Assembly (NCBI RefSeq): GCF_029168945.1
Contig: NC_083603.1
Coordinates: forward strand, 42,098,396 to 42,162,395
Length of the DNA: 64,000 nucleotides
Source of the DNA: Cannabis sativa
Taxonomy: Eukaryota > Streptophyta > Magnoliopsida > Rosales > Cannabaceae
Direction: 5' to 3'
The number at the start of each line of letters is the position of its first letter. The stretch's first letter is position 1. The position numbers were made by a program, and so were the translations under genes. Positions 1-11,363 of this stretch are shown here, one piece after another. The notes beneath the pieces are model-generated. The model made no database searches. It was given only the letters and a program-made list of their open reading frames with translations, and had not been told where the DNA came from.

Positions 1-34
1 TTGGGCGAATTCAGGGGCAACATTTACCCCCCAA
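1..34 (-). repeat. End of 3' LTR (1-22) with adjoining polypurine tract (23-34)
   Basis: Bases 1-22 repeat 11342-11363 exactly and end in the LTR terminus CA (plus strand). Just inside, bases 23-34 read on the minus strand as TTGGGGGGTAAA, a G-rich polypurine tract where plus-strand DNA synthesis would start. The rest of this LTR and the target-site duplication lie left of the window. Confidence 0.85.
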
Positions 35-117
35 GCCTTGTTTACTTGGAAAAATAAACCAAGGCTTGCATAGGCGCCTCCGGTTAACTCCTCGGTTCCC
101 CGGCTCAAGCCCGTAGC

Positions 118-268
118 GCGTGAGGGGGCACATTTAATGATGACATTTAATGCGCCGATTCGCTTTTTGCAGGTGTCTCCGCCGCCTCCTCGGTTTCTTG
201 GCACGAGCTTCGGGGGCGCGTGAGGGTGTGTCCCAATGATGGCATTAAATGCGCCGATTCGCTTTTTC
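118..268. repeat. Direct repeat of about 98-bp period upstream of the antisense gene
   Basis: The block GCGCCGATTCGCTTTTT with its AT-rich lead-in occurs near 145-168 and again near 243-266, each preceded by a GCGTGAGGG stretch (118 and 218). The duplication lies a few hundred bases upstream of the plus-strand TATA box, so it could be part of that promoter; this is inference. Confidence 0.7.
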
Positions 269-455
269 CGGCAGGTCGATTCGTTTCACGCCCTTTGATT
301 GATGCGCGCATTAATGGTGTCGACGGATACTCAAACGTTTCCACCGCCTTTATGGCGCCTTGATTCGATCCGTTGATCTTTGGGTATTCGAATCGTGCAT
401 CTCCCCCACCGTACGATTGGTAGGTGGTGACGCTCGTTCCTCATGCACTTTTGCC

Positions 456-463
456 TATAAAAG
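456..463 (+). promoter_or_regulatory. TATA box for the plus-strand (antisense) gene of the Tat element
   Basis: TATAAAAG lies about 660 bp upstream of the first plausible ATG (1118). A good splice donor (CCGTAAGTTT, GT at 657) follows about 190 bp downstream, suggesting a 5' UTR intron. This makes the antisense gene a transcription unit independent of the LTR promoter. Confidence 0.6.
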
Positions 464-1117
464 CCACCATCTTTCCTTCATTTTGGTTACTTTCCATTCC
501 TTGCCACTTTTGCTCGAATTTCCCAGAGAGAAAATTCTTCAAAATCGCCCGAACCGTCTTAACACTTCGCCATTTCTTCCAGCTTTTTCCGTGTTTGCTA
601 TCATCGCTCTTCTCAACTTTACTCGACCATACTCGTGACCCCCTCAACAATTTACCGTAAGTTTCTTGCATCCTTTGATAGTGACATGCTTTTACTTGCT
701 TTGTTTTTTCTCGGGTTCGTACTTTGAGATTTTCGGGCATGCAAGTGTTTAGGTTCTTCAGTGTTCTCGTTTTGTGTCTACCGCTTTAGTTGTAGGACCG
801 CCATTATCATGCCTCTCGTTATAATCATGCATTTTTGTTGAAGAGAGCCATATGTTCTTCGTTCAACGGTTGCTTTTAGGGCATAGAATGGGGTCTTTTC
901 CTTCGTTTCTTTTACTCGTAAAACCACTTTCTTCGATTTTATCGCACCCGACACTTGTTCGGTGAATCTTTCTAGGGTTTCCCATGTGACACGTGTCCGA
1001 GGGGCTCTTTCCGGCGGTTAGGGGACCCCACTCCCTTTTCTTGACTTAGGGTTTGGTATGGGACCTAATCGCCGGAATTTTCTTTCTTTCTTTTTTTTTT
1101 GTTTTTCACGAATACAA

Positions 1118-4100
1118 AATGTCCGTTTCCGGTTCGAAATCTTCGAAGAAGAGCGGGAAAAGCATGGCCACTCTCGAGGAGGTTTCCCAGGACCCGTTGC
1201 CCGGGAGGGGTACAAATCCCGAGCGACCGGTGGGAAGCTGGCCGAGCTGCGTTCCACCCAACTTGCCCTCACCACCGGAGAATATTATAGACGTTGGCCG
1301 GGATCCAACCTTCCACTTCGTGACCTATCACCGCCACCTCGCGACTCGAGACGCCTAATCACAATTATGACGGCTTCGGGGCTTGGAGTCGTACTCACCG
1401 ATGGCCGTGCCATGCTCCCGCTTCAAGATTATTTTGTTAATTTCCTTGTATTTGTCGGCCTTGCGCCATACCAACTCATTCCTCAAGCTTATCGCCCCGC
1501 TTTCGTGCTTATTTATTTTTTATACCGCCATCGGATGGGGATCTCCTCGGCGGAAATTTTATATTTTTATGAACTTGTATCCGTCCCCAAGAAAGGGGAC
1601 AAACTTAAGGATTCTGCTATGGGTTCCGGATCCATCCCGCTAACGAGGGGGTGGTTCCGTATAATAGGCGGACTCACGTTAAGGAGTATCGCCATCGCTT
1701 TTTTCCTCCGGTTCGGGGCGGTGGACCACCCGGAGCTCCTTACTGTTGGGTGCGTACCCACCTTACCGGCGGACGCCCCTACTCGACCTTCCTCCGAGGG
1801 CTCCAAGCCTTCGCCTCCTACGACCGCGCCGATCTCGATGTCGGGGTTCGGCCACCACGGAGAACCGCAGGAAGGCCAAACTTATCCTTCATCATCAATC
1901 CGTGGAGGACTCCAACCTCTCCCGGTCATCTCCGTCCCAACGTAAGGGCGCCTTGCGGAGAAGGCCTTCCGGATGAGCTCATTGCCACGGCAGAGAAAAA
2001 ATACCAAGATTATCTCTACCGAAGGCCCGTGGAGAAAGCGTACTCTCAGCCCTAGGCCGCCTCCGGGAGGGGACTTCGCGTGGGGAGTCCGTGGTGCGAA
2101 GGAGCCAAGCAATTACCGGGAAGTCCGAGGCTAAATTTTTTGACAAGATTCTTCAAGAAGAGATTGGGGATCGTCCCCGCCAGAGGCCCCTTCGTATTGA
2201 GGATTCTTCGGCGAAGCAAACTCCCTACACGGCCTTCGGTCCCCTGAGCCAAACTCGGGGCTCGGTGCTACACCTCGGTGCGGCCGTAAGTCTCCCTTGA
2301 TAATTTGTTATGTTCCTTCCGTTGGTGAATACGCTACAACATAGTTCTGCAGGTTCGACGAGCGTCTTCATAGGTTTAGGATGCCATCGAATCTTGGGGG
2401 GATCGTTCAAGGAATTTTATTTTTCGAACTTAGAGATTTCTAGGTCGGTCCGGATGGGCTCCCGCCCTCCGGAACCTATTCCCTGGTCCTTCGGCTTACA
2501 TAACGTCCACGGTTTTGGCCCCTTGGACGGTTATCTCTGGAGATGACGCCGCCGATTAAAGTTCGTGACTTTGCTAGGCCAATTAGGAAGTTCGGGTAGG
2601 AGTAGCTTATTTGTTGTATCTTGTATAAGTGATTCCTCACTGACATCTAACACTTGCTTATTTTGTGAAACAGTGTCTCCATGGATGCCATTTTGGAACA
2701 AATTGCCTAGGAGTTCATACTCCCGTGGCTCCTCCGCCTTTACCTCTTCCCCCGCTCCTTCCCCGAAGGTTTCTTCCGTGCGCTCCTCCCGACACTATTG
2801 ACTTAGTGGATGACGAGAAGGTGCTCCCGGGAGAAGGCCAAGGGAAGCAGTGGGACTTCTCGGAGGAAGTTGCTGATGGTACGGGAGAGCCCCGAGCCCT
2901 TCCGAAGGAAGCTGAGGAAGGCGAAGAGGAGCCTGAGGTGGCTCGATTCGTAAGCGCAAGGGCAAAATGATTGCCCAGATGAGCCCAAGAAGCCTCGGAG
3001 AGCCGACACTCCCGCTCATGGTCTCGACGGCGGGGTCTCCCCCATGGACGAAAATCCCGCTCCTCCCAACATCGTGCTTACTCCCGGTTCGGGGATGAGG
3101 CGAGGCAAGAGCTTCGGATGACAGCCAAGCATAACTATGCTATGGACGAGTACTCCGGGTACGCCGGCGGAAGCCCTTAGGAGGATTCGCGCGAGGTTGA
3201 GGCGAGCATCAACCACCCGAGTACTGTGATCCGTGGGACCTTAATCCGGACCCCTTATCTGACCGGTTCCGTCGCTTCCTGTGGCCCACCTTGGCTCCTT
3301 TTCGTCGCGGAGATGACCAGGCGAGTTCGCTTCTCGCCCTCACTCGATGCGCGCCTAAGCGGTTCGCCACTTGTGCTTCCCCGAACTCCATCTTCCGGGT
3401 CCGGGACCCCGCCATTCTCTCACGTTGGCAGTACTTGCACTTTGCTTTTCCTTTCATTTTTCTCCTTGAGAAACTTCTTCTTACCCTTGCATTATGGTTC
3501 GACTCTTCGTGAGGTCGGCCGCCTCTCCAAGAACATCATAAATCATGGCTTCGTTCGTCCGACTTGGGGACATGAATGATGTCGTAGCGGTCCTTCAGAC
3601 CTCACGGCGGAGAAGCGAGATCTACCGTGGCCGCCGAGCGCCAGGAGGCGGCGCGAGAGGCCAAGGAAGAGGAGGCCAAACTGAGGGAGGCTCGGGCGGA
3701 AGCCATGATCCGGACGAGGCCCGGCGGAGGGACGGGATGGAGGCCCAACACCGGGGAGGAACCGAGGGCTCAAGAGGCCGCCGATAAGGCCGGGCGAGAC
3801 CTCCGAGGCCGGGGAGGCTTTGGATGAAATGGCTGCTGGCAGTGAGATCTTTAGAGGAAACTCACCAGCGAACATAGAGTCCAAGGCCGCTCTAGCCGCG
3901 GAGAAGGAGCTTAGGGACTTCAAAGAACAATCCATCAAGAAGGCCAAAAGAGCCGAGCTCCTTTCTCCTCGTTTCCTGCGCCGTGTCCGAAGCGCTTTGG
4001 ATGGAGTCTACATGGCTTGGTCTACCAACGACCAAAATATCAAGCTTACTGTTTATCCCAAACCTGAGGAAATGATTGCCAAAGTTCAGGAAAAGAAGAA

Positions 4101-4185
4101 GAAGCTTGATGCCGTGTTAGAGGCACGTCTCGGACCTCGCCTTCCTCCGCGGCCGACCGAGCCGCCGTACAACCGACCCGCATGA
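1118..4185 (+). pseudogene. Antisense gene of the Tat element, 'putative gypsy-type transposon' protein, broken
   Basis: The likely start at 1118 gives MSVSGSKSSKKSGKSMATLE; the frame then shifts. From about 1375 another frame carries the conserved core (LPLQDYFVNF, FVGLAPYQLIPQAYRP, EILYFYELVSVPKKGD), typical of the plant retroelement-associated family annotated as putative gypsy-type transposon (Transposase_28). The function of that family is unknown. A third frame takes over near 1651. Intron-like breaks occur at about 2289-2353 (GTAAGT...CTGCAG) and before 2674 (TTTTGTGAAACAG). The C-terminal part is a charged, probably coiled-coil stretch, MDEMAAGSEIFRGNSPANIE onward, ending at 4185. It runs opposite to gag-pol and fills the space between integrase and the 3' LTR. 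Several frameshifts make it a pseudogene; the exon model is approximate. Confidence 0.72.
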
Positions 4186-4639
4186 CCAAGATTCCACCCG
4201 GTTCTTTTATTATTCTTCTTTTTTTTTTTTTGTACATATTTGCCGCTCGCCTTAGAACAATATATATATAGGTAGTACTTTTATTCGAAGGGGAGACAAT
4301 TATATTTTAAGGCCCGTCCCCGGCCATTTATATGTATATGACCGCCCTTTGGGCAGATATTTTTTATGTGATCTTTCTTTTGTCACACTTATGTTTTTTA
4401 ACCTGTCCTTGGGATCATGATTTTTATGCTTATGCCTTTTATTTTTGTGCATATTTTCGACACATACTGGGTCGTGATATTTTACTTAGTTTGTTTTTCT
4501 CGTTTGTCCGTGCGTATACCCTAGTACCCCCCGAGTGGCATAGAAACTTTGTTTTTAAGTGCACTCGCCTTTATTTAATATAGAGGAGGTATACATTTGG
4601 ACGGTACAAACCCTTTGAACAAGTCTAAGTTTTATTTCG
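4186..4639. other. Spacer between the two convergent coding blocks of the Tat element
   Basis: An AT-rich stretch between the stop of the antisense gene (4185) and the stop of pol (4640). It presumably holds both 3' UTRs. A poly-T/poly-A run sits near 4220. No open frame of note. Confidence 0.6.
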
Positions 4640-7600
4640 CTACTGGTAATATTTTCTGAGGTGATCGGCGTTCCAGGCTCTTGGGACGATGGTTCCGTCC
4701 ATTCTTTTCAGTTTGTAAGTGCCGGAGCCGATCTCGTCCTCGATTTCGTATGGTCCTTCCTAATTTGGTCCAAGTACCCCCACTCCGGGTTCTTGGGTGG
4801 CTGGAAAAACCCTTCTTAGGACCATATCCCCAATAGCGAATTTTCTGTTTTTAACCTTAGAGTTAAAATACTTGGTCACCTTCTTTTGATAAGCACCATC
4901 CGTATTCGAGACTCATCCCGGAAGTTCTTCGACTTGATCCAAAGCTTCGGAGCAAAGGCTGACAAGTGGCGTGATCGTAAGTCGTCCTCCCCGTGGGATG
5001 GGAATAATGTTTCTACCTGGGACCATTGCTTCACAACCGTACGCCATCGAGAAGGGCGAGTGGCCGGTTGTGGTTACCGGGGTCGTCCTGTAGGCCCATA
5101 ATACCCTTGGCAATTCTTCGTGCCGCTATTTTTGCGAGGCCGACGGCCTTCTTTTTCAAGGTGACCTTTAGGATTTTATTGGCGCTTCCGCCTCGGCCGT
5201 TTGTTTCGAGGCCTCGGCTACCGCAAAAGCTTTTCACTACTCCGTGCCTCGGTTGCGTGTCAAGTAAATTCCTCGCAATCAAATTGCTTTCCATTGTCTC
5301 GAGACTATTTTGTGAGGCAAGCCGTATCGACACACTATGTTTTTGATAACAAAGTCCAATGCCTTCTTGGCTATTGTCTTCTGTGCTCGGCCTCTGTCCA
5401 TTTGGTGAAGTAGTCTCATCGTTACTATTGCATACTTTACCCCTCCTTTCCCCGTAGGTAGAGACCCGATGAGATCTATTCCCTGCGTACCGCGAAGGGC
5501 TGTGGATCAGTCATCGTGGGTGATCTCGTTTGGAGGAGCTCTCGGTATGTTCGCGTACCTTTCGGCACGAGTCACACTTTTGGACATAGTCTATACAATC
5601 TTTTTTCATTGTTGGCCGAAGTACCCTTGCCTCAATATTTTCTTTGAGAGGCCGGGCCCTCCCGTATGATCTCCACGTAACCCTTCATGGACCTCTAGCA
5701 TGATTCGTCTAGCTTCGGGGTCCGATACACACCTTAAATAAGTGCATGCCGAGTCCTCTTCGGTAGAGAATCTTGTCCATCATTACATAACGATGAGCAC
5801 GATATCGAATCTTTCGAGACAAGGCTCCTCTCTTGGGGCAACTCACTCCGTGGTTATGTATTTTATGATGGGGGCCATCCATTGGGTTCTTGCCCCGCCA
5901 ACCGTTAATGTGGTCTCTTTTATTTCGATGCTTGGCTCGCCAAGCGTTCCACTCGTACTACCCCCGCCTCTTCGATTTTGCTATTCGAGGCTAACTTAGC
6001 CGGACGATCCGCGTGAGCGTTCTTTTCTCGGGGATCCTTTCTATTTTATAGTCCGCGAACTCGTGGAGCAGCCGGAGGACTATTGTTACGTACGCGGCCA
6101 TCTCGCCGCGAGTTTGATATTCTCCGAAACCCGGTTTACGACCGCTTGAGAGTCACCGTGGACTTCTACTCTTTTGGCTCCTACAAGCGGCTTTTGCCAA
6201 TTTCGATCCTGCTATCAAGGCTTCATATTCGGCCTCATTGTTTGAAGTCGTAAATCAACGGAGTGCCGCCGGAGCAGTCAGCTTGGTGATATCATAGCCA
6301 CTCCGCCCCGAACCGTTCTCATTAGAAGCTCCGTCTACAAATACCCTCCGTGGGGATTGGTGGTACCACAGTATTACGTTGCCTCGGCTTCATTGCATTC
6401 GGTAATGAAGTCGCCAAGGCTTGGCCTTTTATGGAAATCCGGGACGTAGTAAGTCGACCTGACTTAGCTCCATCGCCCACTCGAGGAGTCTTCCGGATGC
6501 TTCAGCTTCGGAGAACTTGGTTTTAGCGGATGATTGGTTAGGATTTTGCTCGGATGGGCTTGGAAGTATGGCCTCAGCTTCCTTGACGCCATCAGGAGGC
6601 AAAATACTAACTTTTCAATGACCGGTACCTGTCTCACCCCTATCATGCGCTTACCGACATAGTACACGGGATGCCGAATTTTCTCTTCCTCCCGGACCGG
6701 GGCAATACCGCGTGCTCTGGAGACGGCCAAGTAAAGGAACAAGTCTTCTCCAAGGACGGGTTTCGATAGGATAGTGGGGTTTGGCCATGTGGTCTTTTAA
6801 CCTCTTGAATGCCTCCTCGCATTCATCCGACCATTCGAACTTTTGGCATTTCTTTAGCACGTTGAAGGCGGTATGCACTTGTCCGTGGATCGTGAGATAA
6901 AGCGGCTTAGTGCGGCTACCTTTCCTGGCCAAACTCGTACGTCTTTATGCTTCGGGGATGGCATGTCCGTAAGAGCTTGGATTTTCTCCCGGTTTGCTTC
7001 AATCCCCTTTGGTCGACTCTATGAAGCCCAAGAATTTTCCTGACTTGACTCCAAAGGTGCACTTTTTTAGGTTGAGCTTCATCCCGTATCTCCGGACGAC
7101 TTCAAAACATTCTTCTAAGTCGCTTGCATGACTGTTGCATGCTTTGGATTTGACAAGCATGTCGTCCACATATACCTCCATGTTTCGTCCCAGGAGGCTT
7201 TTAAACATCCGGTTAACCATTCTTTGATAGGTTGCTCCGGCGTTTTCGGTCGAAAGGCATGACTAGGTAAAGTATACCCCGCATTCGTCCCGAAGCTAGT
7301 GCACTGTCCCGTGTGCATTTTTATTTGGTTGTACCCAGCATAGGCATCCATGAAAGACAGCAGTTTAAATCCGGACGTGGCGTCTACCATCTGGTCGATC
7401 CTGGGTAGCGGGAAGCTGTCCTTTGGACAAGCTTTGTTTAGATCTGTGAAGTCTATACAAACTCGCCAAGTCCCGTTCGGCTTGGGCACCACAGTGACCG
7501 GATTGGCCATTCCGGATAGTATACGTCGCGGATCATGCCGCCGGACAAAAGTTTGTCTACCTCTTTCTCTAAGGCCTCGCTTTCACCGAGTCGAGCGGGT

Positions 7601-8450
7601 CTCTTTGTCAGACAGGGGGCATGTCCGGGTTGACATTGAGTACATGTGTGATGACATGAGGACTTATGCCGGTCATGTCTTCTTCGCGCCATGCAAAGAT
7701 GTCGATGGCGCCCTTCAGTGTTTTTACTATTTTGTCCTTTTCCTCCGGATCCAGGCTCTTCCCTATCCGGAGTACTTTGGTGGAGTCGTTGTCGCACACT
7801 GGTATTTCTTCGACGTCCTCCATTGGTTCCACGACCCTTTCGAATCCTATGCGAGGATCCAACTCATCCTCTTCAGCCTTCTCTATCTCAAGGGACTCCC
7901 GGACCATGAGTACGGGTAGGTGGGTGGCAACATTGTAACATTGCCTGGCTTCTCCTTGATTTCCCCTCACAGTTCCGACTCCGGCTTTCTGGGTAGGGAA
8001 TTTTAGGCACGACTTAATTGCACCAAAGTCCACTAGGGCCGACCGGCCAAGGATTGCGTTGTAGGTCGGCTTCGGCCGCCTACCACCACGAAGGCGCAAT
8101 ATTTAAATGTGCTCGGGGGTATCCGGCACGTAGTCACCGGGAGCCTTACTTTTCCCATCTAATAAGCGCCGTCCCGTTAAACCCCGTGAGTCCGCGACCA
8201 CTGTGCGAGAGGTCCCGGTCGGTTAACCCTATCGCAAAGGAAGGCTTTGAAGAGCAGTTCACGGAACTCCCATTGTCAATTAAGACCCTAGCCACCACTT
8301 TATTTCGCGACGGGGGTCTCGACCAACGGATCGTGGTGAGGAAAACGCAACGTCTTGGCGTCTTCTTCCGTGAACGTGATGGGTTGGTCCATTACCGAGG
8401 CCGTTGAGCCGGGAGCCGACTAACTTCCCATACCTCATTGTGCTTCGCGC
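4640..8450 (-). pseudogene. Tat-type pol: protease, RT, RNase H, second RNase H, integrase (many frameshifts)
   Basis: Reading on the minus strand: the protease active-site region LIDNGSSV lies near 8265-8289, with Asn in place of the usual Thr/Ser after Asp. A linker with YNAILGRSAL is near 8060. RT motifs include TVVPKPNGTWRVCIDF and DLNKACPKDSFPLPRIDQ (about 7400-7500) and the catalytic YVDDM at 7159-7173. The RT-linked RNase H has HPVYYVGKRM and SRKLRPYFQAHP (about 6540-6680). A second RNase H-like domain has FVDGASNENGSG and NNEAEYEALIAGSKLAKAA near 6190-6340, with an in-frame stop near 6254. Integrase shows GIDLIGSLPTGKGG (about 5450-5495), RTTPVTTTGHSPF (about 5060) and a C-terminal WNADHL just before the stop at 4640-4642. 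At least six frame changes separate these blocks, so no polyprotein can be made. Confidence 0.9.
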
Positions 8451-10539
8451 CTCGCGTATCGTTTTCGCTCCTGCGAGTGTTCACTCCGATATGGGGACCT
8501 CCGGAGATCATGGCTACCCGCCCATTAGGCCGGGCAGGCCCCGGAATATGTTGGGCATCACCTGCGGAGCGGAGCCAATACTCCCGTTATACCCTCGGTG
8601 TTCCCGGAGGCATACCCCCGCCACCCTGCCCGGATTAAGGTGGGGCAACCTATTTTGATCCACTGCGAGGTGGCCCAAACGGATTAGATTTTCAATCTCG
8701 TCTTTGAGATTCTTACACTCATTGGTGCTATGACCAATGTCGTTGTGGTACTCGCATCTTTACCTCGGATCTCTCCGGAGCCGTCTTTGTACAATGGTCA
8801 GTGGTCTCCCGTAGTGCGTATTTTTCCTAGTGGCAAAGTACACACGTTCCCGGGAAGTCCGACACTCCGTGTACCGAGTATATCGGGGTGTGTACCCCTC
8901 TTCCGGCGCTTCTCTCCCGTTCGGTGTCGCCTTTGGAGGACCTTTTGCTCCTCGACCCCCGGGTAGGGCCTCGTTAAGCTAGCGGGGGCGGCTTCCGTGA
9001 AGGAGCTTGTCCATTCACTCCGGACGGTTGCCATAATGGGAAGATGCTAGCGCCAAAGCTTGGCCCCGTCGGTATCTCGGTGCAGAGAACCGTATGCCAC
9101 TCACTTGTGGAGTTGCGGCCGGGCGTACCCGAGGGCGACACTCCCCGGCATGTACCCCGGCTATCCCGGGGATAATAGCCTCCATAAGCCACGATCTCGG
9201 GCTTCTTCGAGGTTAATATACTTTTGGACTCTTTTCCGGAAGTCCCGGAGGCTAAGCAAGACCTTCGTCGCAACTCATTCCAGGGAGTCCTGCGGATTCC
9301 CGCTGGGAGAAGCGCAACCGTTGTCCGTCATCGACCTTTTTGGTCTTCGAGGCTTCCTCTCGAACCTCTCGATGTAATTCTTCAAGGTCTCGCGTGGGCG
9401 CCGTTCGATATCTGGTCAAGGCACTAACCTCCAAGTTAACCTTCTCGGCGGCGACAAACCGTCTCGGTAAGTTGGTTTGGAGTTTGTTCCCACGCCCACG
9501 GATCTCGGTTCCAGCCTTTTGAACCATTCCTTCCGCCGACCCACTCGCAGTGAGTGGGAAGCACAGCATTTAGCGTCATTGCGACCCGCATGATCGTCAT
9601 GACACGGTTGAACCGTGACGGTGTGGTCACCGGACGGAGTTCCCGGTATATGTTGCCATTTCATGCATCTTGAAGTTTTTAGGGAGCTCCGCCTCCAGGA
9701 TGTGCTTGGCACATGGCTCCCGATCCTCGCTGTCCGAGTCGGAGTCGTCTCCCTTTGCCTCCGGAGACTCGAGCGATGTCTTTTCGAAGTATGGCGAGTT
9801 CCGCCATAATCCCTTCGTTTAACGTGCCTGCGGGAAACCACGGCCCATATCTTCTTTGGTCAAGGTGGTCCCGGAGATCACCTTGATTCCCATTGATTTG
9901 ATTTCTCGGATCACGGGAGGACATCTCTGTCCTCTTCTCCTCTACCCCTCGGTTCCCGGTGCACGAACGCTTTTTCGGTCCCTCGATCCCCCGAGGGCCA
10001 AGACTCCCCTTTTTGGGGCTTGCCCTCTGCGACCTTCCCTTTGTGGAAATCCGAGCGACCCTTCGCGATCCCCCGCACCTTTTCTTTCGCCTGTGGGTGT
10101 AGAAGTAGGGTTTTTTGTTTGATTTTCCTCGGCGGGTACCTTATAGTGGCTAGGTTCCCTAGATTTTCTCCCGTGGGAATTAGGCGAAGACGTTCTTGGC
10201 TCTACGGTTGAGCCCGGTCATTGCCTTGGGGTGCACGTGGTCACCGCTCTCCATGGCTTTCTGCATGGCTAGCATCACTTCCTGCATTTTTTGGTTTTGC
10301 GCTTTCTGAGCTTCGATCTTGGCTTCATGATCGATAGATTTTTGTCTAAGAAGCACCAGCTCTGAGTAACTTCCTTCGTCATAGGCATACTCGTCGAGGT
10401 TCCCCTCATAGTCCTCGTCGGGGACTATTTCTTCTTCTTCCTCGGACTCCTCTGCCGCTCTTGAGGCCACATCTTCCTCATTTGGATCTTGAGCATCTTC
10501 CAGAGGGCGAGGTTGACGTGTACTTCTCGTCTCCACCAT
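8451..10539 (-). pseudogene. Tat-type gag, degenerate
   Basis: The minus-strand ATG at 10539 starts MVETRSTRQPRPLEDAQDPN, followed by a very acidic stretch and a Glu/Lys/Gln-rich, probably coiled-coil segment up to a stop at 10180. Capsid-like sequence then continues in broken frames (about 9000-9920). A zinc-binding motif C-x2-H-x4-H-x4-C (CEYHNDIGHSTNEC) lies at 8715-8756, followed by LKDEIENLIRLGHL, typical of Tat gag just before protease. The start is 63 bases inside the 5' LTR boundary and is the first ATG in a sensible frame. Frameshifts throughout make it non-functional. Confidence 0.8.
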
Positions 10540-10584
10540 TCTTGTAAAGTCAAATGCTTGTTATGTAGCGAGCCTTTCCTCACT

Positions 10585-10599
10585 CCAATGAAAGCACCA
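10585..10599 (-). other. Primer-binding site of the Tat element
   Basis: Three bases inside the 5' LTR end, the minus strand reads TGGTGCTTTCATTGG. The placement is that of a tRNA primer-binding site, and this form is familiar from Tat elements. I cannot assign the tRNA with certainty; it is not the initiator-Met site. Confidence 0.65.
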
Positions 10600-10602
10600 A
10601 AA

Positions 10603-11363
10603 TGTTGACCGAGATTTTCGGCAACTGTTAAAATATGATTATAGTAGTGAGCTGTAAGAAAGCGAGATGAGGATTTTTTACGTGGTTGGGGCGTTAATGA
10701 GCCTTAGTCCACGAGTCTTTGTTATTAATGGATGTATTTAATACAGATTCCACACTTGAGGGAATGTTGTCCTCATTAATACAGAGAATGTTCTTGGTGA
10801 GTATTTTCTCTTCTTGCTCATATGCAACCCAAGATTCTCGACCCCATTAAATGAGCTTTGAGGGGGTATTTATAGTGTTTTGGTGGGGTAATCCCTAGAA
10901 TTGTTCTTACAAACGTATCTGTAAGTATCCATAAAGTTGGGTATTCCCAATGAATATACCATGGGTGATGCATGGTCAAATCCCTGTGTGCCGGTAGGGT
11001 TTTTATGAGGAATGTCCTTTTTGCCTTGTGATTGACGTGACTCTTCGCAGAGTCGCCGTCGCTAGACTTAAATGATCATTACCGTGCGCCGCTCGTGGGG
11101 TTGTGCCGTCAGACTTTATTACGTGTTACAGTCCCAACACGCTTCCTCCCATGCGGCATTAAATGCGACTTGATTGCTCAGGAGAGGCCTGACACATCCC
11201 GGAGAGGCTTCATGCTATGCGAGCTTCCGGGAGTACCTTGTTTACCGGGTGCCTCCTCCGGGACCTATGCCCAGGGTGCTACTTATCAAATATTTACAAG
11301 TTATCTGATCCACGTGTCCCAATTCGACTGGTCCACGTATTTTGGGCGAATTCAGGGGCAACA
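10603..11363 (-). repeat. 5' LTR of the Tat element (761 bp)
   Basis: Bounded by TGTTGACCGAG at 10603 and GGGGCAACA at 11363, so it has TG...CA ends with short inverted repeats (TGTTG/CAACA). On the minus strand a TATA box is at 10867-10874. Right-flank bases 11364-11368 are ATATT; the matching target-site copy should lie left of the window. Confidence 0.9.
10867..10874 (-). promoter_or_regulatory. LTR TATA box (TATAAATA)
   Basis: On the minus strand CACTATAAATACCCCC sits inside the 5' LTR, in the usual position for the U3 promoter driving gag-pol. Confidence 0.65.

Larger units (their letters stand above)
1..11363 (-). mobile_element. Ty3/gypsy LTR retrotransposon, Tat lineage, decayed, 3' LTR cut by window edge
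   Basis: The element reads on the minus strand: 5' LTR at 10603-11363, primer-binding site, gag, protease, RT, RNase H, a second RNase H-like domain, integrase, then a long 3' region, a purine tract and the 3' LTR. Only the last 22 bp of the 3' LTR are inside the window (1-22), and these match 11342-11363 base for base. The extra RNase H-like domain after the RT-linked one, the long 3' region and an antisense gene there are marks of the Tat group. Gag and pol carry many frameshifts and stops, so the copy is not autonomous. It is visibly far richer in G+C than the DNA beyond 11820. Superfamily is certain; lineage is very likely. Confidence 0.93.
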
